A model generated the notes under the pieces. It made no database searches. It was given only the letters and a program-made list of their open reading frames with translations, and had not been told where the DNA came from. A DNA stretch of 26,418 bases, taken from NCBI GenBank assembly GCA_965216605.1, contig CBDCGG010000001.1:1-26418 (forward strand), written 5' to 3'. Source of the DNA: JABAAW01 sp965216605 (GTDB lineage: Bacteria > Pseudomonadota > Alphaproteobacteria > JABAAW01). The stretch's first letter is position 1. Every line of letters starts with the position of its first letter. The translations under genes were made by a program, and so were the position numbers. Of the stretch, positions 1 through 6,870 are shown piece after piece.

Positions 1-1370
1 GATAGCACGCCGAGTGCGATCATCAGGGTTGCGCCGAAGATGGCGCAAAAGGCGATCGGTGCCATGCTCGTTGCGGCAGCCAAGATGCACAAGGTGAAGA
101 TACCGGCAGCCAAGCTTGCGCGCTCGGCATCGGGCAGCTTGTGGATAGAATCTTCTACCGCGACTAAATCCCGAAATTGTCCCAAGGCGCGCACATCGCT
201 CGTTCGACCCTGCACCAAGGCAATGTCGCCGGCACGAAGCTTCGTCGAGGTGAGATTGCGTAGCATGCGCCGTGCACCGCGCTCCAGCCCCAAGACTACG
301 CAGTGGTAGCGAAAGCGAAAGCGCAAGTCTTGCAAACTGCGCCCGACGAACGAAGAGTGCGGGGGGACAAAGAACTCTGCTAATACTGTCTCTTCTTCTG
401 CGCTGTTCTCGCGCGCGGCGAAAGATCCGCCCAATTGCGGTGCTAACAATCCGTGTTCTTCCGAGCCTACCAACTCGTCGATACGACTCCGCAAGGCGGA
501 GATCAGCAGCACATCGCCCGCCCGCAGCTGAAACGATCGTTTCGGCGGCGAAAAGGAAACCTCACCGCGCTGCACCAACACCACCGTCGCGCGCTCGATC
601 ACAGAGAACAGGCGCACGCTCGCCGCTTTGCCGACGAAAGGCGAGTCGCCCGTGATAGTAAACTGCGCGACAAAGCTCTTGCCTTTGCGCGCGCTCTGCA
701 ACTTGCGCTGCCGCCATCCTACACGCGGGTTGGTCAGCAGGAGCGGTAGCGCGAAAACAATGTAGAGCATGCCCACGCCGGCAAGGCATAACCCCGGCAC
801 GGTGACGGTGAAGAATCCCAAGGATTCGCGCTCCATTGCGACGAGCGCGCCTGCTACCAGCAGGTTTGTCGAGGAGCCGATCAAGGTAGTCATGCCTCCC
901 AACACAGAGGCGAAGCTCATGCCCATCATCGACCAACGCGCCTCGCGCGACTTCCGCTCCAAGAGGGTGCGCAACACGGGAATAAACAACACGACGACAG
1001 GAATATTGTTCAAAAAGGCGCTCAGCAACAAGGCTGCCAGCAGCAAGACCAGCATCGCCAAGCCGTAGGAGGGCAGGCGTGCCAGCGAGCGCGAAACGAG
1101 CGCCAAGGCTCCTGTGCTCGCCAAGGCTTCGCCGATCACCAGCAGCCCCAACACCGTCAGCAAGGCGGGGGAGGCGAACCCCGACAGCAGCGTCGAGGAG
1201 CTCAGGCTGTGCGCTGTCGAGAGAAAGGGCGGCAGCACCACAAACAGCCCCAAGAGGCTACACAGCAGAAGCAACGCGGTTACTTCCATCGAAAGGCGTT
1301 CGCTCGCGTAAAAGTACAGTCCCACCGCGATCAACGCGAAGACCGAGAGCGTCTGAAGCTGCGGAGCCAT
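1..1370 (-). CDS. SLC13-family permease with two RCK/TrkA-C-like domains (partial, C-terminus off the left edge)
   Basis: Reading the complementary strand from 1370 gives 456 open codons that leave the window without a stop. The first roughly 210 residues form several hydrophobic helices and carry two SLC13/ArsB-type signatures: FLNNIP around residue 117 and GSSTNLL around residue 164. Two soluble blocks follow (about residues 225-300 and 315-395) with the pattern of TrkA-C/RCK-C ligand-sensing domains (F-V-G-K/R-S...AGD-I-L). Hydrophobic helices then resume near the edge. This order, helices, two RCK-C, helices, is typical of SLC13 permeases annotated as sodium/sulfate or dicarboxylate transporters in the inner membrane; the substrate cannot be told. 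The start is uncertain: ATG at 1370 lacks a Shine-Dalgarno, and an in-frame GTG at 1412 would add 14 residues. Confidence 0.9.
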   Translation of the reverse strand, partial: MAPQLQTLSVFALIAVGLYFYASERLSMEVTALLLLCSLLGLFVVLPPFLSTAHSLSSSTLLSGFASPALLTVLGLLVIGEALASTGALALVSRSLARLPSYGLAMLVLLLAALLLSAFLNNIPVVVLFIPVLRTLLERKSREARWSMMGMSFASVLGGMTTLIGSSTNLLVAGALVAMERESLGFFTVTVPGLCLAGVGMLYIVFALPLLLTNPRVGWRQRKLQSARKGKSFVAQFTITGDSPFVGKAASVRLFSVIERATVVLVQRGEVSFSPPKRSFQLRAGDVLLISALRSRIDELVGSEEHGLLAPQLGGSFAARENSAEEETVLAEFFVPPHSSFVGRSLQDLRFRFRYHCVVLGLERGARRMLRNLTSTKLRAGDIALVQGRTSDVRALGQFRDLVAVEDSIHKLPDAERASLAAGIFTLCILAAATSMAPIAFCAIFGATLMIALGVL

Positions 1371-1427
1371 CGTAGGCAGAAGAGTCGGCAAAAGAGCCAA
1401 ATGATCGATCACAAAAAACAATCCATC

Positions 1428-1517
1428 TTGGGGATAAACTCCCCTTGGGAATAAACTCCCCTTGGGAATAAACTCCCCTTGGGGATCTTATAAATTCCTC
1501 TTGGGAATAAATTCCCC
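1428..1517. repeat. Tandem array of 17-bp mini-hairpin units
   Basis: Five consecutive units begin at 1428, 1445, 1462, 1479 and 1501. The core is TTGGGAATAAACTCCCC, 17 bp. Units 2 and 3 are identical. Unit 1 has GGGGA, giving a perfect GGGGA/TCCCC stem around a 5-base loop. Unit 4 is 22 bp, with about 5 extra bases in its loop. Unit 5 has ATT in place of ACT. Every unit can fold into a small stem. The same GGGGA-N5-TCCCC design recurs at 6386-6400 and 6824-6842. The units are contiguous without spacers, so this is a minisatellite and not CRISPR. Confidence 0.9.
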
Positions 1518-1564
1518 TTTCAACACAAGTATTCCCGACAATCTACAAGATACGCCCTCACAAA

Positions 1565-1588
1565 GCAAGGCTTTGAGCAAGGCTTTGA
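1565..1588. repeat. Perfect 12-bp tandem duplication
   Basis: GCAAGGCTTTGA occurs twice with no gap (1565-1576 and 1577-1588), about 110 bp before the start of the plus-strand zinc-ribbon gene. It may be replication slippage or a paired regulator site; the sequence does not decide. Confidence 0.8.
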
Positions 1589-1700
1589 CATGGAGGCATC
1601 TTTTCTCGCACTATAGAGACTATAAATACATAGAGAACGGAAGGTGCTAGCAGATTTGCGCAGACACCTTTGAGACGCAGAAGAAATGAGGAATTGAGAG

Positions 1701-2702
1701 ATGTATTTGATGTGTCCGCGTTGCAATTCGCACTTCGAGATGAGTGCCGATGCCTTGGGAGCAAAAGGACGCAAGGTGCGTTGTACTGTCTGTAGCAAGG
1801 CTTGGCGCGCGCGGCAGAAAGACTTGAACGCCACGCTGCCTCAAACCGCCGAGCCCAACGCTGCACCCTCGCCTCATCCCTCGTCCCATTCCTCTGCTGC
1901 GTCCTTAGCTCACCAGTTTGCTCAGCAGTCTGCTCATCAGTCTTCGTCGTCGCGCGCAGCCTCCTCTGCCCCTGCCCCTGCGCCTCCATCTCCGTCGCCG
2001 CTCTCAAACATACCTCCGCCGCAGTTTACGAGGAGAGAGGCTGCCGCCGACAGGCTGGATGCGCTGACAAAACATCACCGTCACGCTTTTACTCCGTTGC
2101 AGTTCGCCGAGCAAAGCCTCGAACGTCCGCTCAACAACCTGCTGCGCTTTGTCTTCGCGTGGTCTGTCTGGGTATTTTTTTGGATCGCGCTCTTCTACGC
2201 CGTGCGCACCTACCCCATCGACATTTTGAATCGCTTTCCCAACGCCCTCCATGTCTACGAGCGTTTGAATATGAGCCATCCCGATTTTACCAAACTCTTA
2301 CTCAACGGACGCGACTTCAGCATGACGCAAGCGAAGGTGACGAGCGAGTATCGCCTGTCGCGCGATCTGTTGAAGGTGCTGGTGCTTGTCGGCAACCGCA
2401 CGAACGAAGAAAAACCTGCGCCGATCTTGCGCGGTACCTTTCTCGACCAGCGCGGCGAAGAGACAGGATACTTCCACTTCGAACCCGAAGAAGAGACGCT
2501 GCCGCCACAAGGAGAGCTGGAGTACAGTGCGCAGGTCGACCTGCCGCAGCCGACCAGCGCGACGCTCACCCTTACCCTCTTGAGCCAGTTCGAAGGACGA
2601 CTCGACCTCGGCGGCGTGCGCTTGAAAGTGCACAACACGAGAGTGCCTTTCGTAGCCCCCTCTGCCAACTCTTCCTCATCGCCAAACGCAGAGCAACCTT
2701 GA
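1701..2702 (+). CDS. MJ0042-type zinc-ribbon, single-pass membrane protein with DUF3426-like C-terminal domain
   Basis: The 333-residue product starts with a zinc ribbon: Cys5-x2-Cys8 and Cys28-x2-Cys31, the MJ0042 finger common at the N-terminus of alpha- and betaproteobacterial membrane proteins. A long Pro/Ser/Ala/His-rich linker follows (about 40-110). One strongly hydrophobic segment lies near residues 147-168. The C-terminal part (about 190-320) resembles the DUF3426 beta-rich domain, with N-R-T-N-E then G-x-F-L-D and a G-E-L-E-Y-S strand pattern. The likely topology is a cytoplasmic zinc ribbon and an extracytoplasmic C-terminal domain. Function is unknown; relatives often sit near cell-division or secretion genes, but that context is absent here. 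GAGGAA 8 bases upstream supports the start, and an internal ATG at codon 4 is an alternative. Confidence 0.85.
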   Translation: MYLMCPRCNSHFEMSADALGAKGRKVRCTVCSKAWRARQKDLNATLPQTAEPNAAPSPHPSSHSSAASLAHQFAQQSAHQSSSSRAASSAPAPAPPSPSPLSNIPPPQFTRREAAADRLDALTKHHRHAFTPLQFAEQSLERPLNNLLRFVFAWSVWVFFWIALFYAVRTYPIDILNRFPNALHVYERLNMSHPDFTKLLLNGRDFSMTQAKVTSEYRLSRDLLKVLVLVGNRTNEEKPAPILRGTFLDQRGEETGYFHFEPEEETLPPQGELEYSAQVDLPQPTSATLTLTLLSQFEGRLDLGGVRLKVHNTRVPFVAPSANSSSSPNAEQP

Positions 2703-2706
2703 GAGG

Positions 2707-2804
2707 TTGGGGCAAAGTTATTGGGGCAAAGTTATTGGGGCAAACTTATTGGGGCAAACTTATTGGGGCAAACTTATTGGTGCAAAGTTATTGGTGCAAA
2801 GTTA
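2707..2804. repeat. Seven-copy 14-bp tandem repeat between convergent genes
   Basis: Seven contiguous 14-bp units start at 2707, 2721, 2735, 2749, 2763, 2777 and 2791. They follow TTGGGGCAAAGTTA, with C replacing G before TTA in units 3-5 and T replacing the fourth G in units 6-7. The array begins 4 bases after the zinc-ribbon stop. Its last three bases (TTA, 2802-2804) are the TAA stop codon of the convergent fliN gene. It fills the whole spacer, and no T-tract terminator is present. Confidence 0.93.
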
Positions 2805-3056
2805 TTCATGAATGTCTTTGGAGGTCTTGGTGACTCGCACCGAAAAATGCTCGCTGTCGGCGAGCAGGTTGCCGCGCGCGACGAGATGCTTGCCGATTTT
2901 GAGATCGACCTCACCCTCAAGGCTCTTGTTGAGCGATATGACCGCGCCGCGCCCGATCTGCAAAAGGTTGCCGACGCGCAACTCGGTCGCGCCGATCTCC
3001 GCCCAAATTTCCAATGGAACGCGCGTTAGCGCTAACTCTTCTCGTCCAAAAGCCAT
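2802..3056 (-). CDS. fliN: FliN/SpoA-domain flagellar motor switch-like protein
   Basis: The product is 84 residues and consists almost entirely of one SpoA (FliN/YscQ C-ring) domain. It shows the run L-T-R-V-P-L-E-I-W near residue 10, G-A-T-E-L-R-V-G-N-L-L, then G-A-V-I-S-L-N-K with D-L-K-I-G-K-H-L-V-A-R-G, and a C-terminal F-S-V-R-V-T-K. In the family this domain forms the flagellar switch C-ring or the injectisome sorting platform. No other flagellar or secretion gene is in the window, so it is a lone copy here. A Shine-Dalgarno (GAGG) lies about 6 bases before the ATG, and a good promoter lies at 3100-3128. The stop codon is formed by the last unit of the 14-bp repeat array. FliN is more likely than an injectisome homologue, given the short single-domain length. 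Confidence 0.82.
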   Translation of the reverse strand: MAFGREELALTRVPLEIWAEIGATELRVGNLLQIGRGAVISLNKSLEGEVDLKIGKHLVARGNLLADSEHFSVRVTKTSKDIHE

Positions 3057-3099
3057 CGTTGCCTCACTGCTTCAACTTGCTACTAAAGTTATGCTCTTG

Positions 3100-3128
3100 A
3101 CTATACCCTTGTTGAGCAAAAGAATCAA
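3100..3128 (-). promoter_or_regulatory. Sigma-70-type promoter for fliN
   Basis: On the minus strand, TTGATT (3128-3123) is followed after exactly 17 bases by TATAGT (3105-3100), about 44 bases before the fliN ATG. The -35 hexamer overlaps the last codons of dusA, so fliN can be transcribed independently of it. Confidence 0.6.
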
Positions 3129-4237
3129 GTTTGTAAATCAAGTCCTGTTTTCTCCGCCGCCTTCACATTGTCGAAAGCTCCCTGCAACTTACGCCGCCAG
3201 TCGCTCGCGTTTGGCTCGCCGTGGTAGAGGCTCATGGCACGGCGCGAGAGGCGGGCTGCTCCTCTGAAGGCTTGGTGGCGAGCAAGGCGGGTAAAAGGAC
3301 GAGGCTTGGAGCGCGAAAACAACAAAGCCTTATCGATGGCAGAAAGTGTTTTCTCGGCGATCTCCTGTCGCCAGCGCGGACGCGCCGCCTCTGCCTTGCA
3401 CGCGAAAACGCACGGCGAACGCCACAGGGCGCGCCCGACCATCACGCCCGCGAAAGGGGTTAGAAACGCCTCAGCCTCGCTGATGTTTTGCACGCCGCCG
3501 TTATAGAAGACGGGAAACGAAGGGCGCGCCTCCTGAAGACGACGCGCAACCTGCGGCTTCAAGGGAGGCAAGGTGCGATTCTCTTTCGTGCTCACCCCTT
3601 TCAACCACGCCTTGCGCGCGTGCAAATAGAGCCTATCGCAACCCGCCGTGCATAAAGTATCAACAAAGGCGTGCAGAAGGATCTCTTCGTCTTGCTCGTC
3701 TACGCCGATGCGCGTCTTGACGCTGATAGGCACACTGCTCCCTTCGCCTCCTCTTGTTGCCCCCTCTTCTGCCCCCTCCTTCATCGCGGCTACGAGGCTT
3801 GCTGCAAGGCGAGGCTCTTTCATCAGGCAGGCGCCGAAGCCGCCCTTCGTCACACGAGGGGAGGGACAACCCAAGTTTAGATTGATCTCACAAAAAGGAT
3901 AGCTGCGGGCAATCGCGCTCGCCTCGAAGAGCGTTGCGGGGTCGCTGCCGCCCAGCTGCAACACAAGTCCTCCGCCCTCCCCTTCTACTTCTGCCGTAGC
4001 TGACGACAGGGCTTCCTGCCAGTCGAAGTATTCTTGCAGCTGTGCGCGAGCGCGTGCACCACCATGGACAAGGGCGGCGGAGTGGATCATCTCGGTAAAC
4101 AGTAGAGCCTGCGGCAAGATTTGTCGCAAGTAGGCGCATCCCACCGCGTCGGTGCGTCCCATCATGGGAGCGGCGACAAGGCGGCAGCCCAAATCGTCAG
4201 CGCCGATAGCTTCATGAGAAATTTCTTTGTTTGTCAT
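3125..4237 (-). CDS. dusA: tRNA-dihydrouridine synthase A
   Basis: This FMN- and NADPH-dependent enzyme reduces uridine to dihydrouridine in the tRNA D-loop. The 370-residue product has the Dus TIM-barrel motifs: A-P-M-M-G-R-T-D near residue 23, L-Q-L-G-G-S-D-P, and N-L-N-L-G-C-P-S with the catalytic Cys followed by G-x-F-G-A-C-L-M. It also has V-K-T-R-I-G-V-D, and H-A-R-K-A-W-L-K-G-V-S with K-E-N-R, which is diagnostic of DusA rather than DusB or DusC. Y-N-G-G-V and V-M-V-G-R-A near the C-terminus fit the phosphate-binding site. An acidic, Gly-rich insert (E-E-G-A-T-R-G-G-E-G) precedes the V-K-T-R motif. Two ATGs stand in tandem at 4240 and 4237; AGAAGGAG abuts the first, so the second has the better spacing. 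It is divergent from the antiporter gene. Confidence 0.93.
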   Translation of the reverse strand: MTNKEISHEAIGADDLGCRLVAAPMMGRTDAVGCAYLRQILPQALLFTEMIHSAALVHGGARARAQLQEYFDWQEALSSATAEVEGEGGGLVLQLGGSDPATLFEASAIARSYPFCEINLNLGCPSPRVTKGGFGACLMKEPRLAASLVAAMKEGAEEGATRGGEGSSVPISVKTRIGVDEQDEEILLHAFVDTLCTAGCDRLYLHARKAWLKGVSTKENRTLPPLKPQVARRLQEARPSFPVFYNGGVQNISEAEAFLTPFAGVMVGRALWRSPCVFACKAEAARPRWRQEIAEKTLSAIDKALLFSRSKPRPFTRLARHQAFRGAARLSRRAMSLYHGEPNASDWRRKLQGAFDNVKAAEKTGLDLQT

Positions 4238-4284
4238 CATCTCCTTCTAGCCTGTTTTGCCTCTCTTTGCTAGAATGGCGCGTC

Positions 4285-5604
4285 ATGCATGGACTTTCAG
4301 AACTTCTTGGTATCGCTGTCGTCGCTATAACGGCGACCTTGTGCGGCATGGCGATGGTGCAGTTTCGCCAACCGCCGATCATCGGCTACATCTTCGCTGG
4401 CATCCTGCTGGGGCCGGGTGCTTTGGGGCTTGTGCAGGATCGCGAAAGCATCAACACGCTCGCCGAGATCGGAGTCATCATGTTGTTGTATTTCATCGGC
4501 ATCGAGCTTTCGTTGCAGAGTTTCCGACAGATTTGGAAGACTGCCGTCGGCGCGACCGTGTTGCAGATCGTCGTGAGCCTGTTGCTTGCCTTGTGGCTGG
4601 GACCGCGTTTCGGGCTTGAGCTCGGGCAGGTTTTGCTGTTCGCCTTCTGCCTTGCTGTTTCTTCGACGGCGGTTTCTGTCACGGTTGTGCAAAGCATCGG
4701 CGAGAGCAACACGCGCACTGGTCAGCTTGTCATCGGCATTCTGATTGCTCAGGACTTGGCGATTGCGCCGATGCTTTTGATCATCGCGGGCTTCGGCGAC
4801 GGAGGCATTCCTGATATCAGCAGCTTGACGAAGATCGCCTTGGAGGTTTCCTTTTCTATCGCGGTGCTGGTAGCTGTCATCGTGTTGCTGACGAGGAAGA
4901 AATCTTTCAACATGCCGTTTGCCGATCTGATCATGACGAAGCGTGACCTGACGCCTCTCGCGGTGCTGGCGTGGTGTTTTGGGTTCGCGCTAATCAGCGG
5001 AGTGCTGGGGCTTTCACCTGCCTTCGGAGCGTTTTTGGCGGGCTTGACCATCGGCAACAGCGCACAGAGTCATGTTGCGCATAAGAACGCCGAGCCGATC
5101 AAGGTTGTTTTACTGATGGTTTTCTTTCTTTCGATCGGACTTCTCGTCGATTTAGAGTTTTTGTTTAACAACTTCTTCGCTGTCGTCATGATTCTTGTGG
5201 GTGCTACATTGTTCAAGACGCTTCTCAACATTCTCGCGCTGCGCGTGCTGGGCAGGCGGTGGGACGAGGCTTTCTTGGCGAGTCTATTGCTGGGGCAGAT
5301 GGGAGAGTTCTCCTTTGTCATGGGAGCGGTTGCTGTTGGCGTTGCCTTGATCGATCAAACCTTGCTGAACTATCTGATCAGCATCACCGTTCTGTCGCTG
5401 ATCACCTCTCCGTTCTATGTTGCTGTTGCGCGACGCTTGCACACGCTCATGTTGGAGAGGGGGGGTGAGATCGGATTACTCACCGTAATTGGCACTGTCC
5501 TTGCTTCGCTTTCTCCGTTTGCGCGGAGGCGGCTTTCTAGGCGTGAGATGCAGCGATTTCAGGAGGAGTGGAAAAAATCGCAAAAGGGACAAGAGCCAAA
5601 ATAA
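4285..5604 (+). CDS. CPA2-family monovalent cation:proton antiporter (KefB-like membrane domain)
   Basis: The 439-residue protein is almost wholly hydrophobic, with about 12-13 predicted helices, and matches the Na+/H+ exchanger domain of KefB/KefC/YbaL-type antiporters. Motifs seen are P-P-I-I-G-Y-I-x-A-G-I-L-L-G-P early, F-I-G-I-E-L-S-L-Q, S-S-T-A-V-S-V with G-Q-L-V-I-G, A-Q-D-L-A-I-A-P (transport-site Asp) and S-P-A-F-G-A-F-L-A-G. L-G-Q-M-G-E-F-S-F-V follows near the end. It ends after a short basic cytoplasmic tail and lacks the TrkA-N/RCK domain of full KefB/KefC, so it is the membrane-only form. The start at 4285 is chosen because the hydrophobic domain begins there and upstream codons overlap dusA; an upstream ATG at 4231 is open but unlikely. 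The Shine-Dalgarno is weak. Confidence 0.88.
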   Translation: MHGLSELLGIAVVAITATLCGMAMVQFRQPPIIGYIFAGILLGPGALGLVQDRESINTLAEIGVIMLLYFIGIELSLQSFRQIWKTAVGATVLQIVVSLLLALWLGPRFGLELGQVLLFAFCLAVSSTAVSVTVVQSIGESNTRTGQLVIGILIAQDLAIAPMLLIIAGFGDGGIPDISSLTKIALEVSFSIAVLVAVIVLLTRKKSFNMPFADLIMTKRDLTPLAVLAWCFGFALISGVLGLSPAFGAFLAGLTIGNSAQSHVAHKNAEPIKVVLLMVFFLSIGLLVDLEFLFNNFFAVVMILVGATLFKTLLNILALRVLGRRWDEAFLASLLLGQMGEFSFVMGAVAVGVALIDQTLLNYLISITVLSLITSPFYVAVARRLHTLMLERGGEIGLLTVIGTVLASLSPFARRRLSRREMQRFQEEWKKSQKGQEPK

Positions 5605-5693
5605 AAATCCTGAAAACCCTGAAAAACATGAAAAAACATGGATCGCCTCCGAATTTTAACTGGGAGATGCGCCATGGTATGCAAGGGGCGGGT

Positions 5694-6335
5694 ATGCAAG
5701 GGGGTGGCATACAAAAAGAGCGATGGATTGCGGGAATTGACGAGGTAGGTCGAGGTCCTATTGCTGGGCCTGTTGTTGCGGCGGCGGTTGTTTTTGCTCC
5801 GTCGGTTGTGTCTTCAAAGCCGAGTTTTTTGGGAGATGTGCGAGACAGCAAGAAGTTATCGGCTGTGGTACGGGGGAGGTTAGATTGTGCGATACGCGCG
5901 CATGCTTTTGTTGCGTTGGGGGCGGTTTCTGTGCGGGGTATTGAGCGGCACAACATTTTACAGGCGAGTTTGCGGGCGATGGGAAGTGCTTATGCTCGAT
6001 TGTGTAGAATTTTAGCGAGTGCGGGTGTGGGGAGGATAGGTGTGTGTCTTATAGATGGGTTGCATGCTCCGCTGCTTATTCCTGCGCCTGAGGCTGTTGT
6101 TCCTATTGTGCGAGGGGATGGGGAATCGTTGACTATTGCTTGTGCTTCTATTGTTGCTAAGGTTGCGCGGGATGGGTTAATGGAGAGATTGCATCGGCGT
6201 TATCCGTGTTATGGGTGGGATAGCAATAGGGGTTATCCGGTTGCGAGGCACTTGGAGGCATTGGAGCGGGAGGGGTTGTCGCCGCACCATCGAAGGACTT
6301 TCGCGCCGTGCGTGACTTGCTTGGCGAAAGAGTGA
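5694..6335 (+). CDS. rnhB: Ribonuclease HII
   Basis: RNase HII cuts the RNA strand of RNA-DNA hybrids and excises misincorporated ribonucleotides. The DEDD active site is visible: Asp and Glu in G-I-D-E-V-G-R-G, Asp in L-I-D-G, and Asp in A-S-I-V-A-K-V-A-R-D. D-S-K-K-L-S, Y-P-C-Y-G-W-D-S-N-R-G-Y and H-R-R-T-F near the end complete the family pattern. The start is ambiguous. Two ATGs (5679 and 5694) sit in a 15-bp imperfect tandem duplication (ATGCAAGGGGCGGGT and ATGCAAGGGGGTGGC). 5694 gives 213 residues with the GIDE motif at the usual distance and AAGGGG upstream. Further in-frame starts at 5667 and 5568 (GTG, overlapping the antiporter) are possible. Codons end strongly in G or T, unlike ccrM next door. 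A short terminator-like hairpin follows. Confidence 0.92.
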   Translation: MQGGGIQKERWIAGIDEVGRGPIAGPVVAAAVVFAPSVVSSKPSFLGDVRDSKKLSAVVRGRLDCAIRAHAFVALGAVSVRGIERHNILQASLRAMGSAYARLCRILASAGVGRIGVCLIDGLHAPLLIPAPEAVVPIVRGDGESLTIACASIVAKVARDGLMERLHRRYPCYGWDSNRGYPVARHLEALEREGLSPHHRRTFAPCVTCLAKE

Positions 6336-6385
6336 CGGGCGCGCGTAGTCTTGACGGGCGCGCATCGCAAGGCAGACGCGGGCGG

Positions 6386-6405
6386 GGGGATAAATTCCCC
6401 TTTTT
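6386..6405 (+). terminator. Short intrinsic terminator-like hairpin after rnhB
   Basis: GGGGA (6386-6390), the 5-base loop TAAAT and TCCCC (6396-6400) are followed at once by five T residues. It lies 51 bases after the rnhB stop. The stem is only 5 bp (up to six with flanking Gs), so termination strength is doubtful. It is one of the dispersed copies of the mini-hairpin found in array form at 1428-1517. Confidence 0.45.
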
Positions 6406-6641
6406 GATTAGGTAACATGCGCAAGACAAGCGAGCCGTAAGATTAGTTTTGGGCGAAGTGAGTTTTGCGCATGGGGCACGAGCCATCTTGCTAGTCTCGC
6501 AAAAAAGCGAGGCGAGAGGCGAGTGGCAAAGCGAGCGAGCGTAGTTTAGAGCAGACGAAGTTCCCCCGCAAAAAGAGCGCCGCGAGCGGGCGCGTAAGCG
6601 CCTTCTACGCAGTTCGCGCGTAGCGCGAGATGCGTAACCTC

Positions 6642-6750
6642 TTATTCAAAAGCGCGAGGCTTTGCCTCGCGCAAGCTGACTCGCGTCACAAAAACTCTTT
6701 ACCGCGTTACGAGTCAGCTTGCGCACGACAAGTCGTGCGCTTTTGAATAA
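6642..6750. repeat. Compound inverted repeat with a hairpin in each arm
   Basis: The outer arms TTATTCAAAAGCGC (6642-6655) and GCGCTTTTGAATAA (6737-6750) are perfect complements. The inner arms GCGCAAGCTGACTCG (6669-6683) and CGAGTCAGCTTGCGC (6710-6724) are too. Between outer and inner arms sit two unrelated small hairpins, GAGGC-TTT-GCCTC (6656-6668) and ACGAC-AA-GTCGT (6725-6736). A 26-base AT-richer centre remains. The fold is therefore a 29-bp stem interrupted by a symmetric four-way junction. Each inner arm carries a GANTC methylation target. Confidence 0.9.
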
Positions 6751-6784
6751 TTCGCTGCGCGTTTCGCTGCGCTCACGCACAGAA

Positions 6785-6802
6785 AGCGCGCTTACGCGCG
6801 CT
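6785..6802. repeat. 7-bp-stem GC hairpin
   Basis: AGCGCGC (6785-6791) pairs with GCGCGCT (6796-6802) across the loop TTAC. It has no T-tract, so it is not called a terminator. Confidence 0.65.
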
Positions 6803-6823
6803 CCGCTGACGCGGGGTCTTCGT

Positions 6824-6842
6824 GGGGGGAATTTATCCCCCC
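6824..6842. repeat. GGGGGGA-N5-TCCCCCC mini-hairpin, reverse orientation
   Basis: GGGGGGAATTTATCCCCCC is a perfect 7-bp stem with a 5-base loop. Its loop and stem are the reverse complement of the copy at 6386-6400, and it belongs to the same family as the array at 1428-1517. Confidence 0.8.
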
Positions 6843-6851
6843 ACACCCCCC

Positions 6852-6870
6852 GCGCACGCTTCGCGTGCGC
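6852..6870. repeat. 8-bp-stem GC hairpin
   Basis: GCGCACGC (6852-6859) pairs perfectly with GCGTGCGC (6863-6870) around the loop TTC, 80 bases before the ccrM start. It may fold in DNA or in the ccrM leader RNA. Confidence 0.7.

Larger units (their letters stand above)
1371..1700. other. Repeat-rich divergent spacer between the permease and the zinc-ribbon gene
   Basis: This 330-bp gap lies between two divergent genes and has no convincing reading frame. It holds a five-unit array of mini-hairpins (1428-1517), a perfect 12-bp tandem duplication (1565-1588) and AT-rich stretches with TATAGA (1612-1617) and TATAAA (1621-1626). TTGACA lies at 1585-1590, but the 21-base spacer to TATAGA is too long for a standard promoter, so no promoter is called. 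A Shine-Dalgarno-like GAGGAA lies at 1687-1692 before the plus-strand gene. Confidence 0.7.

Noticed and set aside
1428..1517. CRISPR array
   Set aside because: Units are 17 bp and contiguous with no spacers, and no cas gene is present.
1585..1617. Promoter TTGACA...TATAGA for the zinc-ribbon gene
   Set aside because: The spacer is 21 bases, too long for a sigma-70 promoter.
1462..1650. Small protein with repeated Gly-Ile-Asn-Ser-Pro
   Set aside because: The repeated peptide is only the translation of the 17-bp array. There is no ribosome-binding site and the rest has no coding character.
6646..6846. 66-residue minus-strand reading frame in the gap before ccrM
   Set aside because: It reads through the inverted repeat and GC hairpins. 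Its Arg/Ser-rich product reflects palindromic repeats, with no known domain.
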